A DNA stretch of 64,000 bases from Artemisia argyi (taxonomy: Eukaryota > Streptophyta > Magnoliopsida > Asterales > Asteraceae): positions 260,404,044 to 260,468,043 of the forward strand of contig CM060708.1 in NCBI GenBank assembly GCA_030686995.1. The letters run 5' to 3'. The position numbers and the translations under genes are program-made. Under the pieces are notes generated by a model, which saw only the letters and a list, made by a program, of their open reading frames with translations, ran no database searches and was not told where the DNA came from. This document shows, piece by piece, positions 1 through 10,533 of this stretch (positions are counted from its first letter, which is position 1; the number at the start of each line of letters is the position of its first letter).

Positions 1-990
1 GTATCACGCCCTTCCAAGGCGAGACTTTCAACATGACTCTGTCTCCGACCTGAAACTCCAATGGTTTGCGTCGAACATCTGCGTAGCTTTTCTGTCGACT
101 TCTAGCAGTTTCGAGTCTCTCTCGAATCTGAATTATCTTTTCTGTTGTTTCTTGAACCATCTCCGGGCCAGTACATTGTACTTCACCGACTTCGGCCCAA
201 CAAACTGGAGATCGACACTTACGACCATAAAGTGCCTCGAATGGTGCTGCTTTAATGCTCGAATGGTAACTGTTGTTGTAGGAAAACTCGATCAACGGCA
301 AATGGTTAGCCCAACCATTTCCAAAGTCAATCACATATGCTCGTAGCTTGTCCTCAAGTGTCTGAATAGTTCTCTTGCTCTGACCATCGGTCTGAGGATG
401 GTAAGCAGTGCTCATGTCTAACTTGGATCCAAAAGAATCTTGTAATGACCGCCAAAAGTTTGAAGTAAAACGACTATCTCTGTCGGAAATGATGGAAACT
501 GGTGCACCGTGTCTTAAGACTATTTCCTTGACATAAAGTCTAGCAAGTTGTTCCATAGAATAAGTCTCTCTAATGGGTATGAAATGAGTTGATTTGGTAA
601 GACGATCAACAATTACCCAAATAGCATCGTAACCTCCTGACGTCTTAGGATGTTTAGTGACAAAGTCCATAGTAATACATTCCCACTTCCATTGTGGAAT
701 CTCTGGTTGTTGAAGTAACCCTGACGGTTTCTGGTACTCGGCTTTCACTTTAGCACAAGTAAGACATTTGCTGACATACGTAGCTATTTCTGCTTTCATG
801 TTCGGCCACCAATAAAGCTTTTTGAGATCCTGATACATCTTATCAGAACCTGGATGGATAGAGTACTTCGACTTGTGTGATTCATGCATAATCAATTCTC
901 GCACTCCACCATAGAGTGGTACCCAACTTCGGTCCTTGAAGCATAACACTCCATCTGATCTCTTTACAAAGCCATTTCGCTTTCTGGCAT
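1..990 (-). pseudogene. Integrase of element 1, catalytic Glu replaced by Lys
   Basis: Reading on the minus strand in a frame shifted by one from the RT ORF gives a continuous integrase to the window edge. It has an N-terminal His/Cys zinc-binding region with KCLTCAKV, then the core with the first Asp in MDFVTKH (codon 665-667) and the second in ISDRD (482-484). After 35 intervening residues, in [10 protein letters not shown], the expected catalytic glutamate is lysine (AAG, codon 374-376). The C-terminal part has EALYGR and a [13 protein letters not shown] motif near the edge. The core contains no stop. The frameshift joining it to the RT/RNase H frame lies near 964-990. With E to K in the DDE triad this copy should be unable to carry out strand transfer. 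Confidence 0.85.
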
Positions 991-3417
991 ACCATAAATT
1001 TTCTCGTGTGGTCGTTTTTCTTCTTTGAGAGCCTCAATCTGAGCTTCTAGAATTTTTGATGGTAGTGGCGAAATGATAGTCATTCCCAATGACCTAACTC
1101 TCAAAGGTTTGAGTCGTTCTTTTCGGCTAAGTGCATCTGCTACAACATTAGCTTTTCCTGGGTGATATCGGATTTCACAATCGTAATCACTCAACAACTC
1201 TAGCCAACGACGTTGTCTCATGTTGAGTTCCTTCTGATCAAGTATATGCTGTAAGCTCTTGTGGTCGGTAAAAATTACGCACTTAGTACAATAAAGGTAG
1301 TGTCTCCAAATCTTGAGTGCAAAAACTACCGCACCCAACTCCAAGTCGTGCGTAGTGTAATTCTTCTCGTGTATCTTAAGCTGTCTAGATGCATAAGCTA
1401 TCACCTTCTCGTTTTGCATTAGCACAGCTCCAAGTCCTTGATGCGAAGCATCGCAATATACCACAAAGTTCTCAATACCTTCAGGTAGTGACAAAATCGG
1501 TGCGCTACAAAGCTTTTGTTTCAATAATTGAAATGCGGACTCTTGTTTTTCTCCCCACTCGTACTTTTCATTCTTTTGTGTCAGCTTCGTCAACGACTTC
1601 GCTATCTTAGAAAACCCTTCAATAAACCTTCTGTAATATCCAGCAAGTCCTAGGAATTGATGAATTTCCGTAGGAGACTTGGGCGTAGCCCAATCCTTAA
1701 CTGCCTCGATCTTTGCTGGGTCGACTTTTAATCCTTGGCTATCAATGACATGGCCAAGAAATTGAACTCTTCGTATCCAAAAATCATACTTAGAAAATTT
1801 GGCATACAATTGCTCCTTCTTGAGTAGTTCCAGGATTGTTCTGAGGTGTTCTTCGTGATCTTCCTTACTCTTGGAATAAATCAAGATATCGTCAATGAAT
1901 ACGATCACAAACTTATCAAGATACGGTTTGCACACCCTATTCATGAGATCCATAAATACCGCAGGTGCGTTGGTTAATCCGAAAGGCATCACTTGAAACT
2001 CATAATGACCATAGCGTGTTCTAAATGCCGTCTTCGGGATATCCTCTTCCCGAACTTTAAGTTGATGGTAACTGGATCTTAAATCAATCTTGGAATAAAA
2101 ACTAGAACCTTGTAACTGGTCGAACAAGTCGTCGATTCTGGGGAGTGGATAACGGTTCTTCACCGTTAACTTGTTCAGCTCACGATAGTCGATGCACATT
2201 CTGAAAGTTCCATCCTTCTTCTTCACAAACAAAACCGGCGCTCCCCAAGGCGAGGAACTCGGTCTAATGAATCCTTTGTCCAAAAGTTCTTGTAGTTGAT
2301 TCGACAATTCTTGCATCTCCGAAGGTGCAAGTCTATACGGTGCTCGCGCAATTGGTGCAGCTCCTGGCACTAATTCGATTTGAAACTCGACTTGGCGTGT
2401 AGGCGGAAGTCCTGGCAATTCTTCCGGAAAAACTTCTGGAAATTCCTTAACAATTGGCACATCTTCAAGTCGTTTCTCATCCGACTTCTTTTCCGTGATG
2501 TGAGCCAAGAATGCATAACAACCCTTCTTTATGTACTTCTCGGTTTTAATGCATGATATGATACTGAGTCCAGTTCCACTTCGCTCTCCACGAACAACCA
2601 AAGTTTCACCGTTATAAGGAAGGTGAACAACTTTCTCATCACAAATAATTCTCGCTCGATGCCGAGATAACCAATCCATACCGATAACAACGTCGAAACT
2701 TCCAAGTTCTATGGGCATAAGGTCTATATTGAATGGGTGGTTTAGGAAATTTATAGTGCAACCACGGACAATGGTGTTGGTGTTAACTAAAGACCCATCG
2801 GCTAATTCAACGATATAGGAAATGTCTAATGGGGTTGGTTCTATGTTAAGTAAAGGTGTAAATGCAATAAAAACAAAACTTCTATCCGCTCCTGAATCAA
2901 ATAAAATGGATGCATAACGATTATTAACGAGGAACGTACCCGCAACCACATTCGGGTCTTCTTTGACATCTTCTCCTCCCATAACATAAGCTCTTCCTCG
3001 AGCCATTCCATTTTGGTTTCCAGTTCCTTGATTCTTCCCCTTTGGGCACTCTCCCCTGTAGTGTCCAATTTCTCCGCAGCCAAAACATGTTACTGGTGGT
3101 TTCTGAGTTGGAGATTTGCAATCCTTGATGTTATGACCAATCTTTTTGCACTTACCACATAGATCTAGGCATCGTCCTGGGTTATGATGCTTCTGACACC
3201 TTTCACACTTGGGTAGATTACCCTCATATCCTTTCCTTTCAGTCGGTCCTGCAGTATAGGCCCTTGCCACTTCTTGCCTCTTAGGTGGCGGCTGAATAGC
3301 GTTTCCACCTTGGTTGTAATCAAACCTTCTCTTGTTGTTGTTGTTATTGTTGTTTGGATTGTTGTTTCGGTTATTGGGATAGTTGCGGTTTCGATTGTTG
3401 TTATAGTTGTTGTTGTT
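964..3417 (-). pseudogene. Pol of element 1: zinc knuckles, protease, RT and RNase H
   Basis: This frame is the direct continuation of gag after one TGA codon. An Asn-rich linker is followed by two CCHC zinc knuckles ([14 protein letters not shown] and [14 protein letters not shown]). Numbering residues from 3270, the retropepsin motif LFDSGA is near 123-128, the RT has FIDD near 458-461 and spans roughly 330-510, and RNase H has YCDAS near 605, FTDHKS near 668 and ADALSR near 712. All these catalytic motifs look intact. The frame ends at a TAA (964-966), where a one-base shift separates it from integrase. The long open frame shows recent activity of the lineage; the copy is not functional as a single polyprotein. 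Confidence 0.92.
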
Positions 3418-4185
3418 TCAAGTGTTGTTGTAGTTGGTGTTGTTTGAACGGTTATTGTTGTTGACATCAGCTTTTCCTTTTACCACTTGAACCATGAGTT
3501 TCTGAGTTATACAAATAGCCTCTTCCATTGATTGAGGATCAAAAGAATTCACATCTCCTCGAACACTTTCAGGCAATCCACCAACAAAGTTTTCCATCTT
3601 TTTCTCATCGTCGGGAACCATAGTTGGACATAGTGCAGCCAACTCCTGAAACCTCCTGAAGTAGGTCTCGATGTCATCACCTTTAGTTACCAGCTCATAA
3701 AATTCTGTTTCCAACTTTTGCACCTCGGTACGAGGGCAAAACTTCTTAGACATCAGTTTCTTGAATTCCTCCCAAGTGAGCTTGTAAGCATTCTCCATGC
3801 CAATCGGCTGAGCATACGAATTCCACCAAGACATAGCTTCCTCAAGAAGCATACCTGTAGCAAATTTTACCTTGCTGACGTCCGGGCATCCGCACATGAG
3901 GAATACATTCTCAGTCTTTTCAAACCAGCGGATCAAAGCAACCGCTCCTTCAGTGCCCTTAAACTTGATAGGATCACTAATATTGAAATCTTTCCATGTA
4001 CATTCACGCCTAATAGCGGTTGGTTCAACTGTCCCTGTATTAGAAGCAGTCTCGGCAGCCCTAGCAGCAACCTCAGCTCTCTCAATCTCCAGAGCTTCTG
4101 CAATACTATCCCTGACCAACTTGCGGATAGCGGCTTGAGTCATAGCGGGTGTTTATGGTGCAGCTTTACTTTTCCTTGGTGCCAT
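3418..4185 (-). pseudogene. Gag of element 1, with two in-frame stops
   Basis: Structural gag protein of the Retrotrans_gag family, which would form the cytoplasmic virus-like particle. The natural start appears to be ATG at 4183-4185 (MAPRKSKAAP), matching the start of F's intact gag (MPPRKVKATP). A TAA at codon 11 interrupts it, and a usable ATG follows at 4143. Core motifs include RECTWKDF, KFKGTEGAVALIRWFEKTEN, MSWWNS and FCPRTEVQKLE. The frame ends at TGA 3418-3420 inside a poly-Asn linker; the same frame then runs on into the zinc knuckles and pol. Homology to F's gag is strong along the whole length. Confidence 0.9.
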
Positions 4186-4659
4186 ACTTCTGATAATCAC
4201 AATGGGAATAGCCATGAGAAAAATCATACTAGAAATAGTCATCGAACCAAAGAGATACACCCACAACATGTATATATATATACAACCACAACAAGTATTA
4301 ATACAACCACGACATGTACGAATACAACCACAATCTGTCTAGATACCACCACGACAAGTATATATACAACCACAACAACCACGACATGTATATATACAAC
4401 CACAACCTGTATCAATACGATAATAATAAAGAGCAACCACGAAACATCATAAATATAATCACAACACATGAATATAATACATGAAAGTTTCGGCCTACAT
4501 GGACCGATATAATATATAGCACAACATTTCCAACATGGTAGAGTCGCACTTGATATATTTGTTTGTACAACAACCAAAAGACTACAAGTTCTTGAACTAT
4601 GTCACACACCTCGGGACTAGGAAAATAATAAAAGCTAATATAATACCAGTCTATGTCTA

Positions 4660-5480
4660 GGCTCCTCCAGGTGCTCTAGATGGTCTAGGCTCTCCTCTCA
4701 GGCGGCGAATCTCACGATCCATCGCAACCACGATCTCCTCTAGATGTTGAACTCGTAACTAAAAAGAAGCGTCTCTGCGCTCCAATACGACTAACCTCTC
4801 TCGGATCAATGCCTACTGGTCTACCTGCTCCCACTGAGTCTCCTGTGTCGCCTGAGCTCTATCTCAAATCTCAGGTAACTCATCCCTAAGTAGATCAATT
4901 TGCTCCTGGTGCCTCAACTGTCGTGCCTCGAGTCCATGGTAAGACACATCAATACCAACTCTGCCCTGAATCAAATCCTCAACCTGCTCCTCGACAGTCT
5001 CAAGTCGAGTAGTGATAATCTCATCAACTCTATACCCCAAACTATCAACTTGCTCCTGCTGAGCCCCTAACTGATCCTCTAATGTAACAGCTGTAGGCCC
5101 CCTAGCCGCAGCCGCTCTCGAACTCTCACCTATGTGGTATACTGGTGGTGGTGAAAGGTCAGCAGTCTCGGTAGTAGGTGAATCTGGGGTGGTAAGCCTT
5201 GCACGCTTCCTGAGCGGCAAGAGTGAGGTAGATATAGGAGTAGTAGTGGGTATGGCTGGTGGTGGTGGTGTAGGCCCAGTAGGACTAAGGAGAGTCCTAT
5301 AAGTAGATGTAGCTGGCGAACACTCTTCCTAGCAATACGAATGATGTTACTACTAGGAAACATAAGTCTCGGTTCTGAAGGAATAGTAGTAGTAGGTGAT
5401 GGTATGTCAGTGGGTACAGTAGGATGGACATGAGGAGTAGCGGTCATAGCACCACAAACAAGGATATATTGAACGATCAT
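4660..5480 (-). pseudogene. Degenerate leader ORF upstream of gag in element 1
   Basis: Two overlapping minus-strand frames (4864-5220 and 5130-5480) and further fragments down to about 4670 read as one decayed ORF. The upstream frame is Pro/Thr-rich; the downstream one starts MPLRKRARLTTPDSPTTET, then has an Ala-rich GESSRAAAARG and a probable coiled coil (VEEQVEDLIQ, QLRHQEQIDLLRDEL). Such a region precedes gag in related Asteraceae Gypsy elements. Function unknown. It lies directly against the rearranged LTR end, so its own start is uncertain. Confidence 0.6.
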
Positions 5481-5509
5481 AGCACCACAAACAAGGATAT
5501 ATTGAACGA
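5444..5509. repeat. Perfect 33-bp tandem duplication at the LTR/internal junction
   Basis: The 33-bp unit beginning tcatagcaccacaaacaagg occurs twice with no mismatch (5444-5476 and 5477-5509). It sits where the LTR end and primer-binding site should be, and neither is recognisable here. Confidence 0.95.
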
Positions 5510-5718
5510 CCTAAAGTGTCGTTTGGAAAATACATCGTTTGATTCATTCAAAATATTCAAAGTTATAAAACATAGGTCCCAAAAGTTGGAAAAGGTTTAA
5601 GGAAATAATTTCGTACAATCAAACGATAGTTCATAAGTGCATGAAATCCAAAAAGAGACGCGTCATCCTTGATACGCAAAATGACTCCATGCATGCCATG
5701 AGAATATGCCTTAGTTAC

Positions 5719-6183
5719 CTGAGAAATACATTGCGAAAACGGTCAACATAAAGTTGGTGAATAATCATAGGTTTATAGGTAAATTGTATGTACATAAGCC
5801 ACAAGTATAAAGTAAAGTGACAAAATGTCAAAAAGCTACATTGTCTCTTAAGCTCATGACCCCGAAGCTAGACGTTACTTGGCCCCAAAGGAGTGTTTAC
5901 CAGACACTCTAATATATTAGAAATGAAATGCATTCGTTTTCCTTATGGAGCAACCCAAACACGAATGGAGGAGTCACCCTCGATAGATCTATCCACTCAC
6001 TCTCGCTTGCATCTTAATTAACGGTCCATGATAATAAAAAGGGACTTAATGTGGTAGTAAGGCAACTTAAGCAATGTACGAAATTTAATACTTGGGCATG
6101 TACGAAAAATAATTGTACAATGTATTCTCCCCCGTGGGATTTGAAATCAAATAAGTAATTAAAACGGGGCTATGAAGACTCAC
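5719..6183 (-). other. Putative intron inside the LTR of element 1
   Basis: On the minus strand the donor reads CGAG|GTGAGTC followed by TTCATAGCCCCG, and the acceptor reads TGTATTTCTCAG|GTAAC, about 465 nt downstream. The same donor and acceptor contexts occur in F and G, although the sequence between them differs in length and content. Splicing is an inference. Confidence 0.5.
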
Positions 6184-6606
6184 CTCGAAATGATGGTACA
6201 AAGATGGTACAATGATGTAAAAGTAGTCGGGAAAATGAGGCGCGAACACTAGCCGCAACCTAAATGAATAATCGCGATCTAATTTAGATCAAGCCGTAAG
6301 GTAATGGATGCACATGCACATGATACCTATACCACTCGTAATTTGGAAATACTAGTTATCGTCATAGTAAAACAGTTTCCATACTTAGGAAAAATAAGTC
6401 TATATATAGAAGTATATAACTTGTCGTATTATCTCGTATGAAAATGTTAGCGTTAAATTCCTCGTCTTGAAGACCTTAAAATAACGTCGTTAAGTCGTAT
6501 AAATATTCTCTTGGGTCATACGTATTCATTTGTTAAGAATATAGTCCTTAGTAACATTTCTAGAAAATATACCATTTAGTGCGTAAGTTATTATTTTTAT
6601 TTGTGA

Positions 6607-6608
<2 letters not shown>

Positions 6609-6683
<75 letters not shown>
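6609..6683. repeat. (AT)n microsatellite, about 75 bp, in LTR of element 1
   Basis: Uninterrupted alternating AT. It lies at the same point of the LTR as the AT tracts of F (32642-32659 and 38949-39028). Confidence 0.98.
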
Positions 6684-6686
<3 letters not shown>

Positions 6687-7562
6687 TTGACGATGTTAAA
6701 ACGGGTATAACTTGGTCGTTTTAAGCTCATTTTCCTTGTTCTTTATATCCACGGATTCGTTTTTGTATATACTAATATATTTTTGATAACTCGGCTCCTC
6801 TAGGTTACGTTTAACACCTCTTTTTGTCCGTCGAAAACTGCCAAACAGCATGCAGTTTTTATAAAAATAGTTTTCGTCGTTAAATTTGCAAAAATCGTAT
6901 CTCCTTCGTTATAAGCTCGTTTTAATCCGTTCTTTCGCCTAAAGTTTCGTTTTTGAAAGTATTTTCTAAATCTTTTGGTCAAAATTTAACCACCATCTAC
7001 TGATTTTCCCACGAATTAAAAATAGGGACAGTAGGTATTTCTATTGTTTCAAAAATCATTTCTAGGGTTCTAATCTAGTTCCATCTTCAATCAAACCACT
7101 TTCAATCACCACAAAACTAGTCTAATCCTACCATACACCTTCTTAGGGTGTCATGGGTCCTTAAACATCATCAATCCACTAGGTCTAACAAGGGTTTCTC
7201 ATGTTTTCATTTCTAGGGCTCAAAGTTAAATATGTACAAAATAGAGTGGTATAAACCATTATATGCATGAGTTCTTGTAAGAAAAGTATATAACCATAGT
7301 AATAACTTGTAAAAATTATAAAAATGAGTTTGTTAACTTACTTGAAGGTTTAGGGAGTTTAGATGATGAAAACCTACTAATCCTTGAGTTTCTATCTCAA
7401 AACTTCAACAAGGATGACTAAGTGAACAATTTTACATTATGATCTTTGAAAAATTGATGTTCTTGCTTCTTGATTCACCCTAGGCCGAGCACACCATGGA
7501 GAGGAAATGAGAGAAAAACTTACTTGCACTTTGGATAATTATTTGTGAGAAATGGGATGAAA

Positions 7563-7582
7563 TGGTTTATTATATAGTTAGA
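7563..7582 (-). promoter_or_regulatory. TATA box of element 1 LTR
   Basis: Minus strand reads AACTATATAATAAACC. The same TATATAATAAACC lies at the matching place in F's LTRs (31749 and 38055), in the position expected of a Pol II core promoter. Confidence 0.65.
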
Positions 7583-7640
7583 GACAATAGTTAGGTTAGC
7601 ATTTAATTTGGTTGGTGAGGTTTAAGCTTATTAGGACCAA

Positions 7641-7692
7641 GGGGGGGGGGGGGGTTGGCCTTCGCAAAAAGGAGGGAAAGGGGGGGGGGGGG
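7641..7692. repeat. Two poly-G tracts in LTR of element 1
   Basis: Runs of about 14 G (7641-7654) and 13 G (7680-7692). F has poly-C at the equivalent point on the other strand, so the tract is ancestral to the family and unstable in length. Confidence 0.95.
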
Positions 7693-8471
7693 TTGTCTTG
7701 GGTTTTAATTAGAAAGTTAGTGGTAGTATTATGTAGTGTTAGTTTTAGGTTTTATCGGGTACCGGGTTTGTTAGAAATAAATTTTATTGAAGTTATTCGG
7801 GACATAATAAAGTCGTAAAAATTGTAAAAATATGTCGGGTACAAGTACGGAGAGTTTGGGTGATTATTGTTTAGTTTCTACGAAAACCGTCGTTATTAAA
7901 TTAGACGTACGATACGTAATAAATAAATTTCCAAAATACCGGGTAAATTAATATTATAATTTTTATATTTTTAAAATGAATATAAAAATATATTGGGATA
8001 ATAGTCGGGAGTGTCGGACATGTTAGTCACATTTATAGTTCGTGTATTAGTGTTTATTTAAAATAAACATACGTAAATCGTTAATTATACCAAAAGTATT
8101 AATTTAGTTATCCTACGAGTGGCATAGTATGCAAATGCCCTAATGATGATATGCAGACTATTTCTAGTCCGTATGAAATGTCCCTGATAATAATGCATGA
8201 ATTCGCTCCTGAACCAATACGGTTACGCGAATTTGAATACTCGTAAACTAAATTTACGATGACATGAGTAATGCACGTGAATAGTGGTTTTCTCTCGGAA
8301 ATGAATAGTATCAAGTGAATAGTAAAATTTCTGAATGTTTCTCGGAATGTCAAATTGACCTAAAAAATGATGAATAGTAAAACGATGAATAGTGATCGAT
8401 GAATAGTAATTTGTGAGTAGTAGAATGTCGAAGTTCGGAAAAATGACCTGAAATTGTGGGGTGTGATATCA

Positions 8472-8677
8472 CCTACTGTTCCCAGAATGGAAAATTAAGA
8501 CTTTGGCATTTTCTTCACTTTTATGCTCCAAAAACGTCCGATTTGCTTCCTTTTCCAGATTTCACTCCCAAAGTACCTAAAATCACAAAAGGAACGATTT
8601 AGAGCAATATTTGATCAAATAAATTCGAATTCGGGCTTAAATGACCCCCTAAAAACGGATCATTTTTCGCCTCATCA
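8472..8677 (-). repeat. 3' LTR fragment of element A
   Basis: The first 206 bp of the LTR (minus strand TGATGAGGCGAAAAATG...), matching 11735-11940. It stops abruptly at element 1. The adjacent internal sequence reads AATCAGGGGAG on the minus strand, a short purine tract suited to a PPT. Confidence 0.92.
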
Positions 8678-9475
8678 CTCCCCTGATTCGCTCGGTATGG
8701 ATAATAAGGTGGCCAGGTTAAATCTTCCTCCAAGAAAATGAACAATCAAAGCTTCCCTTCCAGAATATAAATCATCTTCTTGTCATACATAACCTGTAAA
8801 ACCTGATAAAATAGACAAGACAACCTCGCGTAAAATCGGCGGCATCCTATATAAGTTACTAAATCCTAGAAAACAAGATAAGATATAATGCTTGTGGAAT
8901 GAAGTTTGCAGATCTCCTGGAGATTATAAAACTTAATAATTCACAAAAACCATAAGACTCCATTAGACAAACAAAACTGGTAAAATTTCCAGATTTTTAC
9001 ACTTGACGCCGTCAAGAGTTATCTCGTGACGCCGTCAGAAGTGACCTGCAGAAATCCTTATGTTAAGTTTCCGGAAAATTTCTGGAAAAACTTGGTCCTA
9101 CTTCCTGGAAAATCCTGGAAAACTTCATTATGACTCAATACAAGCATTTGACTCTAACAAATACGAATATACATGTTCATTTAATATTGTGGAGAATCAT
9201 GATCCGTTTGTTTCTTAAAAACATATTTGGGGTTTCCCCTTACACTTATCTTTTGCAAAAATACTTTTAGGTGGAGTTAAGACTAGGCCAAAACAACAAA
9301 GTATAGTATTTCCACTATTTTAGTTTCGAAACACGATCTACCAACAATAAAAATAAAGCATGCATACGGAAGCAAATAACAAACAAACAAAATAAAATCA
9401 CACGAAACATGGGTTGCCTCCCAAGAAGCGCTTTTCTTTATTTACGAGTCTTGTAGCTAGACTCAAGGTCATGGG
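8678..9475 (-). other. 3' untranslated part of element A
   Basis: No ORF. Closely matches the same part of element C (about 51935-52735). Contains two TGACGCCGTCA palindromes (9004-9014 and 9027-9037) and a GTGTAAGGGG purine run on the minus strand (near 9230-9245). Confidence 0.75.
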
Positions 9476-10372
9476 TTAACGTGTATCGCTTATGCTCACA
9501 TAACCAAGTGTGAGCCATCTAATAGTCGCCTCATCTTTCTTATATTCGTCTCCTAACTCTAAGCATCCGCGATAATATCTTTTATTCTTTTCATGCGTGT
9601 ACTTAAGTCCTTTTCTCTTATCATTCTCACTTAACATTTCCATGGGAGGATACCCACTACACTTTTCCATGGAAAAATCTTTGAACCTAGGGTGTGTGCG
9701 GGGCATTTGATAGACAAAATCTTCATCCCCATCCGAGAATGTAATTAGCCCTTCTATGAGTTTTTCATCGAGGTTGGTCAACCGTTTGAAGGGTTTTCCA
9801 AACACAACTTGGGTCAACTTGTTATCAATAAACTCTCCTAGATTCTCCATAACCATGAACTCAACAAGATAAACCAAGCTTCCTACAAACACATGCAGTG
9901 GTATTGCCTTAGCAATAATGTTTTCTCCTTTGTATTCTAACTCATCTACCATGATTTGATTGTATTCATTACGTGAGATTATGTTCATTGGAAGAGATGA
10001 GTTGAGATAGGCGTTAAAGCTCTTAAATCCGATCTTACAAGGGAATTGCATGTTAAATGAACTATCACACTCAATCCTAGTTCTAGGGTCAACATACCTA
10101 AGAGGGTTTATTTCTTCTTCCATCATATTCTCATTAATCACATCACCATCATCAAGATCCTCATCGGAGTCTGAATAGTAGAAAGGACTAGCCTTACGGT
10201 CATCATCATGATCAGACTCTTCTAACTCAGAGTTATTGTCAAAGTGGTAGTTGGGTGAGAGGTTAGGTGGGTTCTCATTTTCTGCTAAAGGAAGTGGGAC
10301 GGGCATTTGGAAGATCCTACGACGAAAAACACGAATAACAGGAATCAACCGATCAATGTTATTGTGATCCAT
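9476..10372 (-). CDS. Retropepsin-like protein of element A (298 aa), active site degenerate
   Basis: Open frame of 298 residues. Residues about 1-50 are of no recognised type, 50-90 are strongly acidic (EESDHDDDR, DSDEDLDDGD), and 108-225 resemble the retropepsin-like domain carried by gag ORFs of Asteraceae Gypsy elements: FPCKIGFKSFNAYL, then SLPMNIISRNEY where a protease has D-S/T-G, then LHVFVGSLVYLVEF and VVFGKPF. The catalytic Asp-Thr/Ser-Gly is absent (LNSSLPMN). It resembles the second repeat of the C protein, including the following TNL...TF.DG. The role is unknown; a structural or binding part of the particle is possible. No RT follows, so the element needs a helper. Confidence 0.75.
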   Translation of the reverse strand: MDHNNIDRLIPVIRVFRRRIFQMPVPLPLAENENPPNLSPNYHFDNNSELEESDHDDDRKASPFYYSDSDEDLDDGDVINENMMEEEINPLRYVDPRTRIECDSSFNMQFPCKIGFKSFNAYLNSSLPMNIISRNEYNQIMVDELEYKGENIIAKAIPLHVFVGSLVYLVEFMVMENLGEFIDNKLTQVVFGKPFKRLTNLDEKLIEGLITFSDGDEDFVYQMPRTHPRFKDFSMEKCSGYPPMEMLSENDKRKGLKYTHEKNKRYYRGCLELGDEYKKDEATIRWLTLGYVSISDTR

Positions 10373-10508
10373 CGAAATATTTTATGAACAAAGGCACAAA
10401 GAAATAAGGTAGACTAAAGAGAACCTAAAAATAAAAATAAAATCTTACTAGAAAGGAATCTAGAAAGTAGACCTAATAAAAAGAAATTCTAACCTAGACA
10501 ATAACTAT

Positions 10509-10527
10509 TCCCCGGGCTGTGGCGCCA
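10509..10527 (-). other. Primer-binding site of element A (tRNA-Asp type)
   Basis: Minus strand reads TGGCGCCACAGCCCGGGGA, six bases inside the LTR end. It resembles the TGGCGCCGTTGCCGGGGA class used by Athila/Tat Gypsy elements. Confidence 0.85.
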
Positions 10528-10533
10528 AAAACT

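Larger units (their letters stand above)
1..8471 (-). mobile_element. Element 1: Ty3/Gypsy retrotransposon (Tekay/Del-like), left end outside window
   Basis: Minus-strand element read from about 8471 down to 1. It holds a 5' LTR, a degenerate leader ORF, gag, protease, RT, RNase H and integrase in that order, which is the Ty3/Gypsy order. The LTR is clearly homologous to that of the complete element F. The outer end reads TGATATCACACCCCAC on the minus strand and directly abuts the 3' LTR of element A, so element 1 is inserted there. The A-side 5 bp (cctac, 8472-8476) should be one half of the target duplication; the other half lies outside the window. The Tekay assignment rests on protein similarity and on F's initiator-Met primer site; any chromodomain would lie beyond position 1. 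Confidence 0.9.
5510..8471 (-). repeat. 5' LTR of element 1 (3' boundary rearranged)
   Basis: Homologous block by block to the LTRs of F: the same TATA region, the poly-G tract (poly-C in F), the AT microsatellite after the TTTTGACGATGTTAAAACGG segment, and the GTGAGT/CATAGCCCC block. The terminal part ending in GGGGGTGTGACA in F is missing here, and so is the tRNA-iMet primer site. The boundary at 5510 is therefore approximate. Confidence 0.75.

Noticed and set aside
3718..4452. 244-aa ORF on the plus strand opposite gag of element 1
   Set aside because: Antisense shadow of a real gag frame with a Thr-rich tail from tandem ACAACCAC sequence; no protein similarity recognised.
4239..4577. 112-aa Val/Ile-rich ORF with a membrane-protein look
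   Set aside because: Composition comes from a simple repeat of gtgg/tatata type; no start context or homology.
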